The position numbers and the translations under genes are program-made. The notes under the pieces were generated by a model. It worked only from the letters and a program-made list of their open reading frames with translations. It was not told the origin of the DNA and made no database searches. This document shows, in pieces, positions 8,376 to 18,052 of a stretch of DNA of 64,000 nucleotides (its first letter is position 1; each line of letters begins with the position of its first letter). This DNA comes from Paenibacillus sp. Root52. GTDB taxonomy: Bacteria > Bacillota > Bacilli > Paenibacillales > Paenibacillaceae. Location: positions 124,001 through 188,000 of the forward strand of contig NZ_LMFO01000005.1 in the NCBI RefSeq assembly GCF_001426865.1. Reading direction: 5' to 3'.

Positions 8376-8918
8376 ATGGATAAAGAAACATGGGAGCGAT
8401 TAACGATCGTAGATGACCTATACCGCAAAATGGTACGCAGATTTGTGAAAGAACGGGATCGCGTAAGCGTGGAGGGTGTGACGTTACCTGCCATGCTCAT
8501 TCTACAAAAGATCATTCGCGATGGTGAGCAGCGACTTGGCGATCTAGCAGAACAGATGGATTTTACCTCGGGTGCAATCACAGCGCTGAGTGACAAGCTG
8601 GAAAGCGCCGGGTATACGGTACGCCGCCGTAAGGAGGATGATCGCCGCACGGTATTGTTGGATATTACCGCCAAAGGGCGGGAGATGGTAGCGCGCAACA
8701 ACAACATCGGTGATCGATGTATTACGCTTCTGTTTCAAGGGTTCACGGTAGAGGAGCTGGAACAGCAGAGCCGTTTCTATGAACGGATATTTGCCAATCT
8801 GGAGGGATTCTCCGAAACATTGCTGGGGCTGGCAGAACAGAATGCGGAGGCTCCATCACTTGTGGATCAGGAACAGAAGCCCGCACGAAACAGTGAGAAA
8901 AATTATTTGAGTTATTAA
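8376..8918 (+). CDS. MarR-family transcriptional regulator
   Basis: A 180-residue winged-helix dimeric regulator. The core is at residues 30-110: LPAMLILQKIIRDGEQRLGD, the recognition helix region MDFTSGAITALSDKLESAG, and the wing with RRKEDDRRTVLLDITAKGRE. MarR proteins usually repress neighbouring genes and release DNA on binding small aromatic ligands. The arylsulfotransferase-like gene starts 58 bases downstream and the ABC importer follows, so control of that set is likely but inferred. The tail after about residue 150 (PSLVDQEQKPARNSEK) is longer than in most members. Confidence 0.9.
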   Translation: MDKETWERLTIVDDLYRKMVRRFVKERDRVSVEGVTLPAMLILQKIIRDGEQRLGDLAEQMDFTSGAITALSDKLESAGYTVRRRKEDDRRTVLLDITAKGREMVARNNNIGDRCITLLFQGFTVEELEQQSRFYERIFANLEGFSETLLGLAEQNAEAPSLVDQEQKPARNSEKNYLSY

Positions 8919-8976
8919 TTAGCGAGTTTTCAGACACGACCTAGTTCTATAAACCACTACTAAGGAGCGGATTACG

Positions 8977-10443
8977 ATGGGACACTCAACAATTTACCCG
9001 ACAGGTGCAACGGTATTTCAACCAGAAAAAGCATGGAGTGGGTATACGATCTTTCAGGCAGGGGATGAAGGTGTTGTTCTGATCGACATGAACGGCAGAG
9101 AAGTGCGTCTGTGGAAAGGATTGATCGGTTTTCCGGCCAAATTATTCCCGGGTGGCTACGTACTTGGAAGCACTGGACGCAGAGATCCCAAGTTTGGTAT
9201 TCAGGATAATCTCGATTTGGTTCAGGTGGATTGGGACGGTAACATCGTCTGGAGATACGACGGATATGAACACATTGAGGATCCTGGTTATGAGCCGCTC
9301 TGGTATGCAAGACAGCATCATGACTATCAGCGGGAAGGTAATCCAGTGGGGTATTATGCACCAGGTTTGGTACCGAAGATCGGTAGTGGTACCACACTCA
9401 TTCTGTCTCACAAAAACGTAAATAATCCGAACATATCAGATAAGCCATTGCTAGATGATACGATCCTCGAAGTGGATTGGCAGGGCAATATCATATGGGA
9501 ATGGGCGGCAAACGAGCATTTCGAGGAACTAGGCTTCGACGAAGCGGCACGCAATGTGTTATTCCGTGATCCCAACTCTCGATCCTTTGGTCATCTGGGA
9601 GGGGGCGTGGGAGACTGGCTGCATATCAACTCTGCTTCGTATGTCGGCCCAAACCGCTTTTATGATGCTGGGGACGAACGTTTCCATCCGGATAATATTA
9701 TCTGGGATGCACGCGAAGCTAATATTATTGCAATTACTGACAAACGCACAGGTAACATCGTCTGGCAGCTCGGGCCAGATTACTCCCGACCAGAAGTGAA
9801 GCATATTGGATGGATTATCGGTCAGCACCATGCCCACATTATCCCGAAGGGGCTGCCGGGTGAAGGTAACCTGCTGGTGTTCGACAACGGCGGATGGGCT
9901 GGATATGGTCTGCCGAACCCGGCTTCTCCGATTGGGCTGAAATCAGCGGTACGTGATCATTCCCGGGTACTAGAGATTGATCCGGTCACGTTAGAGATCA
10001 TCTGGCAGTATACACCAGCAGAAGCAGGCTTTTCGGTACCAACGGATTCATACAAATTCTATAGTCCATATATCAGCTCTGCTCAACGGCTTGCGAACGG
10101 TAATACACTTATCACGGAAGGTTCGAACGGACGTCTGTTCGAGGTAACGCGTGAGCATGAACTAGTTTGGGAATACATCTCGCCGTATTGGAATGGTCGT
10201 AATACCAACATGGTGTACCGTTCTTACCGTGTTCCTTATAGCTGGGTGCCTCAGTTAGACAGACCGGAAGAAACGGCGATTGAGCCGATCAGTGTCGAGA
10301 ACTATCGTGTCCCAGGAGCTGCTTCAAAAGGGGCTGAATCGGTCGTGAGTGTTATAGCAACACTGCCATTCGTCGAAGAAGCCGCCTGCGTGACGACCTC
10401 ACATGATTTGAAATCCGATAAAGGCGAGCATACGAATGAATAG
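8977..10443 (+). CDS. Arylsulfotransferase (ASST)-fold beta-propeller protein
   Basis: A 488-residue protein of the arylsulfotransferase family, which moves sulfate groups between phenolic donors and acceptors without PAPS. Repeated blades carry the pattern D.nG.ivW (VDWDGNIVWRYDG, VDWQGNIIWEWAANEH, ITDKRTGNIVWQLGP, ITEGSNGRLFEV). Histidine-rich motifs that could hold the catalytic His are ARQHHDYQR, HLGGGVGDWLHINSAS and IIGQHHAHIIPKG. There is no signal peptide, unlike the periplasmic ASST enzymes, so it should act in the cytosol. The ATG has AAGGAGCGG upstream. It sits between a MarR gene and an importer of the sulfonate/nitrate class, suggesting use of an aromatic sulfur compound; a non-sulfotransferase role of the fold cannot be excluded. 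Confidence 0.75.
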   Translation: MGHSTIYPTGATVFQPEKAWSGYTIFQAGDEGVVLIDMNGREVRLWKGLIGFPAKLFPGGYVLGSTGRRDPKFGIQDNLDLVQVDWDGNIVWRYDGYEHIEDPGYEPLWYARQHHDYQREGNPVGYYAPGLVPKIGSGTTLILSHKNVNNPNISDKPLLDDTILEVDWQGNIIWEWAANEHFEELGFDEAARNVLFRDPNSRSFGHLGGGVGDWLHINSASYVGPNRFYDAGDERFHPDNIIWDAREANIIAITDKRTGNIVWQLGPDYSRPEVKHIGWIIGQHHAHIIPKGLPGEGNLLVFDNGGWAGYGLPNPASPIGLKSAVRDHSRVLEIDPVTLEIIWQYTPAEAGFSVPTDSYKFYSPYISSAQRLANGNTLITEGSNGRLFEVTREHELVWEYISPYWNGRNTNMVYRSYRVPYSWVPQLDRPEETAIEPISVENYRVPGAASKGAESVVSVIATLPFVEEAACVTTSHDLKSDKGEHTNE

Positions 10444-10476
10444 CATAAACATTAATTATACGCAGGGGTGATTACC

Positions 10477-11502
10477 GTGAAAAGATCATTGATCCATTCA
10501 TCCATAATACTTTTGGTTACGACTATGCTTATACTTTCCGGTTGTGCATCGGGAGAAGAGGGCGGGGCGCAGACCGGAAATGTTAGTGCCGAAGGGAAAA
10601 AAGTGAAAATCAGGATTGCGGATACGGCAAGCAATCCGACGTTTCGTGTCGGTATCGAGAAAGGATTCTTTGCGGAACAGGGTATTGACGCTGAGAGTAT
10701 GATTTTCGGTACGCCTGCCGAAGGTGTGAACGCCTTGTTCATTAATCAGATCGATATTGCCTATGGTGCGGACTTCCCTGTATTAAACGCTCTCTCCAAA
10801 GGTGACTATTCCGTCATCGCTTCGGCCGGGCAAGCAACGGATTATGCGGCTGCGTCTTGGAAATTGTACGTGAGTAACGACATTCAAGCCGCTGCCGATC
10901 TAAAAGGAAAAAAAGTGAGCTTTTTGAGAGGGACCTTCATTCCCTATTTATGGGATGAGTATCTGAAGGAGAACGGAGTGGCACTGCAGGATGTAACGCA
11001 GGTGGGTCAGGGTTCTTTTGACGAGACATATATCGCACTGAAGCAAGGTGATCTAGATGCTGCCTGGGTTGTTGGCTCAGCATTGACCGACAAATTCGAT
11101 GCGCTGGACAACGTGCATCAGCTATCGGATATGTCGAAAACCTCAGTGCGACTTGGCATGGGACTTGTTGCGAGTGATGCGTTCATTTCAGAGAATCCTG
11201 AAATAATTGGCGGGTTCCTGAAGGCACTCAATCAAGCTTCAGAGTATGCGCAGACTCACCCAGAAGAAGTGGCTGACTTGCAGTACAAGTTAACGAAGCA
11301 GCCAAAAGAAGCGACTCTGAAGGATATCCCGATCAACCCTTGGGTTGTTGGTTTCACTCAAGCGGCCTTTGATAGCCTTGCCAAGCAAAAGCAATATATG
11401 GTCGATAATGGAATTATTCAGCAGGATTTTGATCTTGCAAGTAAATTGAAGTTGGAGCCGTTAAGCAAGGTGCTACCGGATCAGGTCACTTTTGATAAGT
11501 AG
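10477..11502 (+). CDS. ABC transporter substrate-binding lipoprotein, SsuA/TauA/NMT1 type
   Basis: A 341-residue lipoprotein. The leader is MKRSLIHSSIILLVTTMLI with lipobox LSGC at about residue 24. The mature part starts with a small-residue linker, then KIRIADTASNPTFRVGIEKG, FAEQGIDAE, and a hinge with GADFPVLNALSKGDY. This layout matches binding proteins for sulfonates, taurine, nitrate or thiamine precursors. The GTG at 10477 has GCAGGGG about eight bases upstream; another GTG at 10468 overlaps that site. It is 33 bases behind the ASST-like gene and is followed by the matching ATPase and permease. Confidence 0.88.
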   Translation: MKRSLIHSSIILLVTTMLILSGCASGEEGGAQTGNVSAEGKKVKIRIADTASNPTFRVGIEKGFFAEQGIDAESMIFGTPAEGVNALFINQIDIAYGADFPVLNALSKGDYSVIASAGQATDYAAASWKLYVSNDIQAAADLKGKKVSFLRGTFIPYLWDEYLKENGVALQDVTQVGQGSFDETYIALKQGDLDAAWVVGSALTDKFDALDNVHQLSDMSKTSVRLGMGLVASDAFISENPEIIGGFLKALNQASEYAQTHPEEVADLQYKLTKQPKEATLKDIPINPWVVGFTQAAFDSLAKQKQYMVDNGIIQQDFDLASKLKLEPLSKVLPDQVTFDK

Positions 11503-11529
11503 ATACATGAGTACAGAGGAGGGTCTTGC

Positions 11530-12306
11530 ATGTCAACACCTGCAACGATATCGGCTATTGAGATCGAACAGCTTCGTAAAAGCTATAACGATGTGACGGC
11601 TGGAGATGTTCATTACATTATCAAAGACGTGAATTTGGTCATTAGGGGAGGAGAATTCTTTGTCCTGCTGGGGCCAAGCGGATGCGGCAAATCAACGTTG
11701 CTTAACATGGTAGCAGGTTTTATTTCCAAATCAAGCGGACAATTGAAAGTCAATGCGAGTGAAATCGTGAAACCGGGTAAAGACCGAGCTATGGTGTTTC
11801 AACAGGCAGATTCTTCACTGTTTCCATGGTTAACAGTGAGGCAGAATGTGGAGTTCGGACTGCGTATGGCACATGTACCTAAGGCTGATCGGAAGGCGAT
11901 CTCAGATCGGTTTATCGCGATGGTTGGTTTGAATGGTCACGAATCCAAATTCCCGAAGGAACTTTCGGGCGGCATGAAGCAACGTGTTCAGCTTGCACGG
12001 GTCCTTGCCAACGATCCGGCCATCCTGTTAATGGATGAACCATTTGGAGCGCTCGACGCGATGACACGCAGGACGATGCAGAAGGAACTGGTCAATATCT
12101 GGCGTGAGACGAACAAAACGGTTATTTTTGTGACCCATGACATTCAGGAAGCGTTGCTGCTTGGTGAGCGAATTGGCATCATGTCAGTGGGGCCGTCCTC
12201 CAACATTACGGACATTTATGACGTACATTTGCCTTACCCGCGCAATATCGCCTCCGAGGAACTAGGAGCCCTGTACGAGAAGATTGGCAGCCATTTTGAG
12301 AAATAG
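11530..12306 (+). CDS. ABC transporter ATP-binding protein, SsuB/TauB type
   Basis: A 258-residue importer ATPase. Walker A is GPSGCGKST about residue 55, the Q-loop lies at VFQQADSSLFPW, the signature is LSGGMKQRVQLARVLA, Walker B is ILLMDEPFGALDA, and the switch histidine is in VTHDIQEALLL. These sequences match the sulfonate/taurine/nitrate subfamily. The ATG follows GAGGAGGG. It lies 28 bases after the binding-protein gene and a few bases before the permease. Confidence 0.93.
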   Translation: MSTPATISAIEIEQLRKSYNDVTAGDVHYIIKDVNLVIRGGEFFVLLGPSGCGKSTLLNMVAGFISKSSGQLKVNASEIVKPGKDRAMVFQQADSSLFPWLTVRQNVEFGLRMAHVPKADRKAISDRFIAMVGLNGHESKFPKELSGGMKQRVQLARVLANDPAILLMDEPFGALDAMTRRTMQKELVNIWRETNKTVIFVTHDIQEALLLGERIGIMSVGPSSNITDIYDVHLPYPRNIASEELGALYEKIGSHFEK

Positions 12307-12318
12307 GGAGTGGACGTT

Positions 12319-13094
12319 ATGAAATGGTTGGAACGTAAATGGATTACTGTTCCAATATTATGGTTAGTTGTTATCGGTATCTGGCAGATAGGTGCGTTGA
12401 TCTACGGATCGGATGTTGTTCCAGGGCCATGGGCGACCTTGCTGGGAGCCAAGGAGTTGATTGCTGATGGCACATTGGTGCAGTATATTGGCATCAGCTT
12501 TCAGCGTGTGCTCATTGGATGGGTACTCGGCAGCCTGATTGCTATTCCGATTGGTCTGTTGATCGGTCAGGTACATATCATCCGTGTGTTTGCAGAGCCG
12601 TTCCTGAATTTTATCCGCTTTATTCCACCGATCGCGTTCATTACGTTGTTTCTGGTCTGGTTCGGAATCGGAGAACAGTCGAAGATAGCCCTGATTATGT
12701 ACGCGACCTTTTTTATTGTAATTCTTAATACGTTAACTGGTGTGCTTGCAGTGGAAGAAGATAAAATACGTTCAGCCCGCAGTATGGGAGCAAGCGAGTG
12801 GCAGATATTGCTGTACGTGGTTGTGCCAGCAACGACGCCGTACATTTTTACCGGAGTAAGGCTGGCTATGGGACATCTTACATGGCAATCATCGGAGCAG
12901 AAATGATAGCTTCTAATGAAGGTGTCGGTTACTTAATCTGGAATTCGCGCTTATTCTTTCGCACAGACTGGATATTTGTCGGCTTAATCTGCCTAGGGTT
13001 CATGGGATTTACTACCGACAGAGTATTCAACTGGTTTGGGCGCAAGGTGTTAGGCAGATACGGTATATCTAATGCACCAGCGTGGAAAAGGTAA
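12319..13094 (+). pseudogene. ABC transporter permease, SsuC/TauC type, frameshifted
   Basis: The importer's membrane component, broken by a one-base shift. The first frame runs from the ATG at 12319 (AGGGAG eight bases upstream) through WFGIGEQSKIALIMYATFF and SARSMGASEWQILLYVVVP to RLAMG, then reads out-of-family residues and stops at 12906. The rest of the family sequence (TSYMAIIGAEMIASNEGVGY ... VFVGLICLGFMGF) continues in another frame to 13094. Adding one G to the GGG at 12870-12872 would restore a product of about 258 residues. It is either a real loss of transport or a base-calling error in a G-run. Confidence 0.85.
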
Positions 13095-13125
13095 ACTGGG
13101 AAGATCGGTATGAATGAACACATGA

Positions 13126-13164
13126 GCGATTCGCAAACGTAACATTTTGCGAGGTCGCTTTTTT
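13126..13164 (+). terminator. Intrinsic terminator of the ASST/importer operon
   Basis: GCGATTCGCAAA pairs with TTTGCGAGGTCGC (small internal loop), followed by six T residues. Confidence 0.8.
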
Positions 13165-13245
13165 CATTTCTATGGACTCTTCTATGGACTCTATTTGGAG
13201 GAGAATGTTCCAGTGTATATGTTGAGAGGTTGCACGAACGATCAT

Positions 13246-13280
13246 TGGTCAGGGTATAATGAGATAAAGAGGACTGACCA
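13246..13280 (+). promoter_or_regulatory. Inverted repeat overlapping a -10 box upstream of the dGTPase-like gene
   Basis: TGGTCAG (13246-13252) and CTGACCA (13274-13280) are perfect inverted arms 21 bases apart. Between them lies TATAAT (13255-13260), preceded by TTGCAC with a long (19-base) spacer. It could be an operator/promoter for the gene at 13393. The evidence is only the symmetry and the -10 match. Confidence 0.4.
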
Positions 13281-13392
13281 TAACAAGTTGATGTGAGAAG
13301 ATATAACAATGACAGATAGGTTTTGCTTTTCGAAACCGCTGATTATGTGTATAATCACTCAAAATAGAGACAGTCGGCTAGGAGTGATCAAG

Positions 13393-14808
13393 ATGCAATG
13401 GAACGATCTGAGAGAACATAGACAATATCCTGAACTGACGAAGATGGATGGGGCTCGCGCAGCCTATGAACGGGATTATTCGAGACTAATCCACTCACCA
13501 ACTTTCCGTCGGTTGCAAGGCAAATCCCAGGTGTTTGGGGCAGGAACAGGCGACTATTATCGTACTCGTTTAACTCATTCACTAGAGGTAGCGCAGATTG
13601 CACGAGAGGCAGCGAGAAGTCTGCTTCGTCGTTTTCCCGAGGTGGATTGGAATCAGGCAGATAATGCTGGGCTTATTATCGATTCAGAAGTGGTGGAATG
13701 TGCAGCGATTGCGCATGATTTTGGCCATCCACCGTTTGGACATAAAGGGGAAGAAGTATTAGATGGTATTCTGGATGATCTCATCAACACCGAGTTGAAG
13801 AAGATTATGAAGAAGAGTCGCAGTGCGCAGACACCTAGACCAGAAGCGGAAGTACGTGCTGAACTGAAGCGTAAATATGAACATTTTGAAGGCAATGCGC
13901 ATAACTTCCGTCTCATCATGTATCTGGAGAAACGGGAGGATATCGACGGACTTAATCTGTCTGATGCAGTACTGCTGGGGATTAATAAATACCCTTATCC
14001 GGGGACGGAGAGCAAGAAGGGCATGTACCACCACGAGTGGCAGTATATTCGCGAGATTCGTGATCGTTGGAACATCCCGGCGGGCAAGAAGACGCTTGAA
14101 GCGCAGCTAATGGATCTGTGTGACGATATTGCCTACTCCGCGCATGATCTAGAGGATGGTATCAAAGCAGGCAAAATTGAAGTGCATGAGCATTTCCTGC
14201 AAGACCCTCATATCAATCGACTTATCGTAGATAAAATTACGACGCTTGAGGACCTGTTCTGGAACGGTTGGACGCGCGAAGCTATTGGGCAAAAGGTAGA
14301 AGAGGTACTTGCTTCATTTCTGCGTGTATGGAATGAGAAAATGCCATTCTGCGAGCATGATTACTCACGGACTCGCCGTGAGGTCAAGGCGTACTGGGTA
14401 AGTTTGTTTGTAGGCAGTCTAGGCGTAATTGACGACGGGAACTGGAAGAAGGTTACGTTTGTTCGAGAAGGAGAGGAAGATCTCGATATGCTGCGCACGG
14501 TGAGTGTGCTGAAAAGCTTCGCTTGGGTGACCATGATTCGTGACCTGCGTGTGCAACGGTTGCAAAAGCGTAGTGAATGGATGATTAAACGCCTATGGGA
14601 TGCATTTCTAGATCCAGAGACATCCAAATCGATTATCCCGTCGGACTGGCTGCAACGGTATGAGAAGGATCAGGCGAAGTCGAATCCGATCTGGACTTGG
14701 GAGCATATGGTGATTGATTATATTGCTGGCATGACGGATGCTTTTGCCGAGAAAATCTATAACGAACTGTATGGCTTAAAGGTTGGCTCCATTTACGATC
14801 TCGACTAG
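13393..14808 (+). CDS. dgt: dGTP triphosphohydrolase-like HD-domain protein
   Basis: A 471-residue cytosolic metal-dependent hydrolase of the dGTPase family, which cleaves dNTPs to nucleoside and triphosphate. The N-terminal motif RLIHSPTFRRLQGKSQVFG leads into the HD site: H of RTRLTHSLEVAQ, HD of AAIAHDFGHPPFGHKGE, and the later Asp of DDIAYSAHDLEDG. The ATG at 13393 has AGGAGTGA about seven bases upstream; the frame is open further upstream without a good site. Control of dNTP pools is the usual role; substrate preference and activators cannot be read from sequence. It appears monocistronic or read together with the next gene 49 bases downstream. Confidence 0.9.
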   Translation: MQWNDLREHRQYPELTKMDGARAAYERDYSRLIHSPTFRRLQGKSQVFGAGTGDYYRTRLTHSLEVAQIAREAARSLLRRFPEVDWNQADNAGLIIDSEVVECAAIAHDFGHPPFGHKGEEVLDGILDDLINTELKKIMKKSRSAQTPRPEAEVRAELKRKYEHFEGNAHNFRLIMYLEKREDIDGLNLSDAVLLGINKYPYPGTESKKGMYHHEWQYIREIRDRWNIPAGKKTLEAQLMDLCDDIAYSAHDLEDGIKAGKIEVHEHFLQDPHINRLIVDKITTLEDLFWNGWTREAIGQKVEEVLASFLRVWNEKMPFCEHDYSRTRREVKAYWVSLFVGSLGVIDDGNWKKVTFVREGEEDLDMLRTVSVLKSFAWVTMIRDLRVQRLQKRSEWMIKRLWDAFLDPETSKSIIPSDWLQRYEKDQAKSNPIWTWEHMVIDYIAGMTDAFAEKIYNELYGLKVGSIYDLD

Positions 14809-14857
14809 AGATACAGGTTGTTCCATAAAAGTATACACGGACAGGGAGATGAGACGC

Positions 14858-15853
14858 TTGGATATTCGGACAAATCCTCCAACCCATCTGGGCGTGCTTG
14901 ACTTAGTTCCAAGGCTTGGCGGCGTGTCAGCAGAGCAGGCATTACAGCAAGCGGTAACGCTCGCTCAACATGCCGAAGAATGGGGATATTTACGATACTG
15001 GACTTCAGAACATCATGATATGGAAGAACTCGCTTCGGCATCTCCAGAGGTGCTTCTTGCTCATATCGGAGCGAGAACCTCCTCGATTCGGCTAGGATCG
15101 GGTGCAGTGCTTCTGCCGCATTACAGCGCACTTAAGGTAGCTGAGTCGTTCCGCTTACTTGCATCACTCTATCCTGGGCGGATTGAATTGGGTCTGGGAA
15201 GGGCGCCTGGTGGTGGGCCTCATGCTACGATGGCGCTGAGTGGTAACTATCTACAGCATGTATCCAAACTGCCTGATAAGCTGGAAGCACTCACTGCACT
15301 CCTTGAGGATCGGTACACCTATGAGGAGCATGAGGTACAAGCACGACCTATTCCAGAACATCCATTATCGGTATGGATGCTCGGCACGAATGTGAAGAGT
15401 GCTGAGTTTGCTGCCCGTTTTGGTATGGGATATGTATTTGGCCAATTCATGAGTGAGGCGGATGGAACGGAGGCTGTGCGGCGATACCGGGAAGGTTTTG
15501 TTCCTAGTGCGCATCGAACCGAGCCGGAAGTGATGGTGGCTTTGAGTGTGCTATGTGCGGGGGATGAGGAGCAAGCGCGAAGCTGGAGTCGTCAGATGGA
15601 AGAGCGGCGCAGAGCGAGAACGACTGGTGATCCTTCACAGAGTAACGGTGATGAGAGTACTTCTAATGCAGATGGGGAGTCATCAGATCGGCATATTGCC
15701 GGAACACCCGAGCAGGTGTGGAAGCAGATGCACCAAGTCAGCGCACGGTTGGGTACGAATCAATTGCTAATCGTGACGGCAGGCCCTGATTTTGAACGAA
15801 GACTTGAATCTTACGAACTTCTCGCCGAATATCAGAGAAGGCTCAACCTATAG
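14858..15853 (+). CDS. LLM-class flavin-dependent oxidoreductase (luciferase-like monooxygenase)
   Basis: A TIM-barrel protein of about 331 residues in the bacterial luciferase superfamily, using reduced FMN and oxygen on an unknown substrate. Visible motifs are LGVLDLVPRLGG at the N-terminus, YWTSEHHDM, SIRLGSGAVLLPHYSALKVAE, RIELGLGRAPGG, and the C-terminal IAGTPEQVWKQM that positions the flavin. A Ser/Asp-rich insertion (about residues 264-285) looks like a disordered loop. The TTG at 14858 lies nine bases after AGGGAG; the in-frame ATG at 14849 is only one base from that site but remains possible. It resembles the MsnO8/YhbW subgroup. Confidence 0.85.
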   Translation: MDIRTNPPTHLGVLDLVPRLGGVSAEQALQQAVTLAQHAEEWGYLRYWTSEHHDMEELASASPEVLLAHIGARTSSIRLGSGAVLLPHYSALKVAESFRLLASLYPGRIELGLGRAPGGGPHATMALSGNYLQHVSKLPDKLEALTALLEDRYTYEEHEVQARPIPEHPLSVWMLGTNVKSAEFAARFGMGYVFGQFMSEADGTEAVRRYREGFVPSAHRTEPEVMVALSVLCAGDEEQARSWSRQMEERRRARTTGDPSQSNGDESTSNADGESSDRHIAGTPEQVWKQMHQVSARLGTNQLLIVTAGPDFERRLESYELLAEYQRRLNL

Positions 15854-16273
15854 GAGAGCCAGGGAAAGCTGGCACAGTGAGCCTAAAACAGCCTTGGGAT
15901 ATAGCGTGATTTATAATTTTTTTTAAACTATTTCGTCTTACAATAGATAGGAAGAGCTGCAGTTCACGAATGTTGGTGTGCTGCAGTTTTTTTATGATTT
16001 TATAGGTAGAAAGGTTTGGAAATTAGGCTTATACTTCATGAAGATGAAAATATGTCACAGATCCTATGCGGCATTCACAAGATTTTACAAAACAAAGTAT
16101 CTTAATAACAAAAGAATGTTATAATACTTTACGTCTGTTTTGTCACAGATATAATATAGAAAAGGATATTTTGCAAGATGCCAAAAGAAGGTTGATTAGC
16201 AGACAAAAGTCCTAAAAATTCATTATTTTGAACAAGCACTAATAAGCCAAATCCGGCATGAGGGGGAAATCGT
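15854..16273. other. Non-coding region before the chemoreceptor gene
   Basis: It contains a small hairpin (GCCAG/CTGGC about 15858-15872), a terminator (15957-15993) and an extended -10 sequence TGTTATAAT (16117-16125) that could start the chemoreceptor transcript with a leader of about 140 bases. No cyclic-di-GMP riboswitch consensus was found, although such switches often precede chemoreceptor genes. Confidence 0.5.
15957..15993 (+). terminator. Intrinsic terminator after the monooxygenase gene
   Basis: CTGCAG (15957) pairs with CTGCAG (15981), with inner CAC/GTG pairing, followed by seven T residues. Confidence 0.75.
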
Positions 16274-17986
16274 ATGTTCAGCAGATTCAAGATCAAGAGT
16301 ATTGGTCTGCGTATCAGCATCGCGTTCTATCTGTTAATCCTCTGTTTAATTCTTCTCAGCGTGACCATCATCACCCGAATGAATTCGATGGAAGCCAACA
16401 CAAACGAAATAACGGGTAACTGGATGCCCTCCATTCAGCAGATTAATCGAATTAATTATACGACAGAGCATATTTTGTCGCTGAGCTACCGTCATTTCGA
16501 TGCACAGGCAGTAGACAAGACGGGACTAGCGGAAGAGCGTACTCAGTATATTCGTGAAACGGCTCAGGCTATAAAGATATATGATCAGCAGCAAAAAGCT
16601 CCAGAGGAGAAAGAACATTGGGATACCTTCAAATCCAAGTGGGAAGCCTATCTCAAAATCAATACCCAATCTATCAAGCTCAGCGATGAAGGGCAAGAGC
16701 AGCTCGCGAAGGAAGTATCGGAGAAGGGTGCCGATTCGTTTGATGCTATGCAGGTTGATCTAGATTACCTGGTGGAATACAACCAAAATCAATCCGACTT
16801 ATCTGCGGCTCAAACTATTCGTTCCGTGCAGGATGGTCGTATGATTATCATTATTGGTGTTCTGATCATGATCGTGATTACAGTGATCACCATTCCGATT
16901 ATCCGTTCCCAGGTCGTTAAACCGCTGCTTCGCGTGATTAGTGCCGTGAAGTTGATTGCCGAAGGGCAATTGAATGTTCAGGACATACATACGAAACATC
17001 AGGATGAAGTCGGCGTTCTGGCTAAGGCAGTCAATGACATGAAAGGTAACCTGACTTCAATGGTGCTGAATGTAAGACGTGTTGCAGAGGCGGTGAACCG
17101 TCAGAGCAGTGAACTAGCGATTTCCTCGGAAGAGGTTAAGATCGGTAGTAGTCAAATTGCACTCACCATGGAAGAGTCAGCGAAGGCGGCTGAGAGTCAA
17201 GCGGAAACGGCAGTACAGTCTGCACGTACGGTTGAGGAATTGAATGAGCACATTCAGCAGCACACAGAACAAGGGAAACAGCTGCGTATCATGTCGGATC
17301 TTGTGTTAGAACAAGGACTGAATGGACGCAAGGCGATGGAACAGTCAGTTCAACAAATGAAGCAAATTGCAAGTTCTGTCTCGATCTCAATGGATAAAAT
17401 GGAACAGTTGGATCGCAAGAATGAGGATATTACGAAGCTCGTACAAGTGATCCATGATATCGCACGTCAGACGAACCTGCTCGCATTGAATGCCTCGATA
17501 GAGGCAGCCCGTGCCGGAGAGAGTGGCAGAGGATTTGCGGTCGTAGCCGCTGAGGTTCGCAAATTATCAGAGGCTGTACAGACGTCGGTAGAAGAGATTA
17601 CAACGATTACCCAAGATATTCAGCAGGACTCCCAAGGAGTTGTCTCAGAATTGAGGACTGGCGTTCAAGAGACGGAACGTGGACAGGAGCAAGTCCTGCA
17701 AACGGGAAGTGTGTTTAAGAATATCAATGAGTCGGTTGAGGGAATGGTTCAGGTAATTGGTACGATGACGGATGGGCTTGAAGGCATGCAGGAAGCAAGT
17801 GGACGCATGAATGATTTCAGTCAACAGATCTCGGCTGTATCGGAACAATCTGCGGCGAGTGTCGAGGAAGTATCGGCATCAGCAGAAGAGCAAGTTAGCT
17901 CGATGGAAACGATTAGTGGCAGTATTCAGAATCTGAAGGAGTTGTCCGATGACCTGCTTGCTTCCATTGAGAAATTAAAAATATAG
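16274..17986 (+). CDS. Methyl-accepting chemotaxis protein
   Basis: A 570-residue transmembrane chemoreceptor. The first membrane helix is at residues 12-34 and the extracellular four-helix-bundle sensor spans about 35-190. The second membrane helix ([20 protein letters not shown]) is followed by a HAMP domain (about 210-265) and the cytoplasmic signalling coiled coil. The hairpin tip that contacts CheA/CheW is clear: [20 protein letters not shown], then [16 protein letters not shown]. The ATG follows GAGGGGGAAA. The ligand is unknown; the sensor belongs to the small 4HB_MCP type. No chemotaxis genes are adjacent, which is common for receptors. Confidence 0.95.
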   Translation: MFSRFKIKSIGLRISIAFYLLILCLILLSVTIITRMNSMEANTNEITGNWMPSIQQINRINYTTEHILSLSYRHFDAQAVDKTGLAEERTQYIRETAQAIKIYDQQQKAPEEKEHWDTFKSKWEAYLKINTQSIKLSDEGQEQLAKEVSEKGADSFDAMQVDLDYLVEYNQNQSDLSAAQTIRSVQDGRMIIIIGVLIMIVITVITIPIIRSQVVKPLLRVISAVKLIAEGQLNVQDIHTKHQDEVGVLAKAVNDMKGNLTSMVLNVRRVAEAVNRQSSELAISSEEVKIGSSQIALTMEESAKAAESQAETAVQSARTVEELNEHIQQHTEQGKQLRIMSDLVLEQGLNGRKAMEQSVQQMKQIASSVSISMDKMEQLDRKNEDITKLVQVIHDIARQTNLLALNASIEAARAGESGRGFAVVAAEVRKLSEAVQTSVEEITTITQDIQQDSQGVVSELRTGVQETERGQEQVLQTGSVFKNINESVEGMVQVIGTMTDGLEGMQEASGRMNDFSQQISAVSEQSAASVEEVSASAEEQVSSMETISGSIQNLKELSDDLLASIEKLKI

Positions 17987-18052
17987 ACCTTCTTCTAGGT
18001 ATGAATAAGTGGGATTGTTGAACTCGCATTTATAATAGAAGAAACATGAAGG

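Noticed and set aside
15854..15905. Cyclic-di-GMP riboswitch near the chemoreceptor gene.
   Set aside because: The conserved core sequences are missing; only a simple hairpin is seen, and a terminator separates it from the receptor gene.
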